From Epiperipatus broadwayi (Eukaryota > Onychophora > Udeonychophora > Euonychophora > Peripatidae), in the NCBI GenBank assembly GCA_028023455.1, contig JAQFVV010000018.1:4985800-5049799 (forward strand): a stretch of DNA of 64,000 nt, in the 5' to 3' direction. The position numbers and the translations under genes are program-made. Below the pieces are notes generated by a model that worked only from the letters and a program-made list of their open reading frames with translations, was not told the DNA's origin and did not search any database. This document shows positions 63,241 to 64,000 of the stretch, one piece after another (positions within the stretch are counted from its first letter, which is position 1; each line of letters starts with the position of its first letter).

Positions 63241-64000
63241 GTGATTAGTGATAAAATGGAAGAAAGCAATAGTGACAGAAGGGCAATGCTTGAAGTAAGC
63301 CCGATATTCTTTAAAAATCCATGTATAATAAAGGAAAGTGAATTTCAAATGTTAATAAATATGATGAAGGAAATGTGCAAAGATATGAATCGAAATCATC
63401 AAATAATGAAACAGGAAGTTAGTGAGCTTAGGACAGAGATGAAAGAAATGAGACAGGAATTAATGGGAAGAATGGATGTAAGCCAGGAAGCGGTAGAAGT
63501 AATGAGGAAAGATGTAGATGAAAAAAGTCTGAGATTTTACAATTAAAAGGAGACATGGAAGAAGTGAGGGAGGAGTTAAACAGTGGGGGAAGTGAATCAG
63601 TTAGAAGCAAGAGTAGTGCAAGTAGAAGGGATATGTCAGGAATTAGTAAATAGCCAGAGAATAGTGCAACAGAAAGTAGTGGAACTAAACATAGCACGAA
63701 AAAAAGTAATGACAAGGAATTAGGAAATTCTGAGAAAATAATAGAGAGCAAGGAGGATATAAAGGGTGAATTGAAAGAGATATATAGTAGTGTAATGGAG
63801 GAAATAGGGCAGAAAGTAAAACAGATAGAACAGAAATGTGAGTTCAGTTTTATTGACAAGCAAGATGTACAGATGGGTAGATTTATGGAAAAACAATTTA
63901 CTGTTTCGATATTTAAAGCGGAAGTAGGAGAAAACCTGTTGAAACATTTAGAGAGCTTAAGTAATTTGTTTCATTTTAAAAATTTGCCAGATGAGGATAA
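63241..64000 (+). pseudogene. Broken coiled-coil gag-like frame, runs off the window
   Basis: 63241-63546 encodes 101 residues, the second half a heptad-like charged coiled coil (SELRTEMKEMRQEL). A one-base slip in the A run at 63521-63526 moves the sequence to the -1 frame, which continues through KKSEILQLKGDMEEV, meets TAG near 63651, and is then open to the window end, finishing LLKHLESLSNLFHFKNLPDED. A charged N-terminal coiled coil followed by a segment of this kind resembles Gag of Ty3/Gypsy-type LTR elements, which forms the particle that carries the RNA. No zinc knuckle or pol is in view. A LINE ORF1 is the main alternative. Confidence 0.4.

Overview
This window looks like nuclear DNA from an AT-rich invertebrate animal. 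It is strongly AT-biased, short on CpG and full of (TA)n tracts. Nearly all recognisable content is transposable elements: RTE-clade and L1-like LINEs, a hAT transposon of the GTF2IRD2-like type, non-autonomous LTR elements, tRNA-derived SINEs, and fold-back or MITE elements. I cannot name the species. I found no complete host gene, rRNA, true tRNA gene, operon or CRISPR array. The only traces of possible host sequence are two CpG-retaining patches (about 60-520 and 17160-17690) with weak candidate exons.

Layout. 1-7.3 kb: a candidate exon at 228-319, an old copy of a 2-kb repeat (called Y here), a young 392-bp TA-flanked MITE at 4704-5095, and microsatellites. 7.3-15.8 kb: an old LTR fragment, a 1.4-kb palindrome, two tRNA-derived SINEs, a 1.96-kb element with 299-bp inverted arms and an AATG duplication (with another MITE nested inside it), a fold-back, and a second Y copy. 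15.8-23.9 kb: mostly structureless AT-rich DNA, a CpG-retaining patch, a 5'-truncated RTE copy with a 9-bp target duplication, and a 470-bp pyrimidine tract.

23942-37470 is the dominant structure. It reads LTR-internal-LTR-internal-LTR, about 13.5 kb, with three 1.13-1.20-kb LTRs. Two of them are followed by a primer-binding site that matches tRNA-Lys apart from two CpG-decay changes. No gag or pol is visible, so the element appears non-autonomous. A 4.1-kb L1-like LINE interrupts the first internal region, and the second internal region supplies the intact empty site.

37.5-64 kb: a palindrome of a family that recurs at 50 kb; a diverged minus-strand copy of the same LTR/Y element, split by a full-length RTE whose 985-codon reading frame is intact (43787-46744); a hAT element with perfect 14-bp ends and an 8-bp duplication (53790-56215) and a dead transposase; a second, broken full-length RTE (57094-60378); and, at the right edge, what may be the 5' end of another LTR element, with an array of primer-site-like repeats followed by a broken coiled-coil gag-like frame that runs off the window.

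Functional reading. The intact RTE could supply endonuclease and reverse transcriptase for itself. The LTR element, SINEs and MITEs would depend on enzymes encoded elsewhere. Differences between element copies at CpG sites suggest these sequences have been CpG-methylated. I found no new multi-gene system. The most unusual items are the tandem non-coding LTR element with tRNA-like boxes inside its LTRs, the primer-site-like array near 62.6 kb, and the frameshift shared by two RTE copies.
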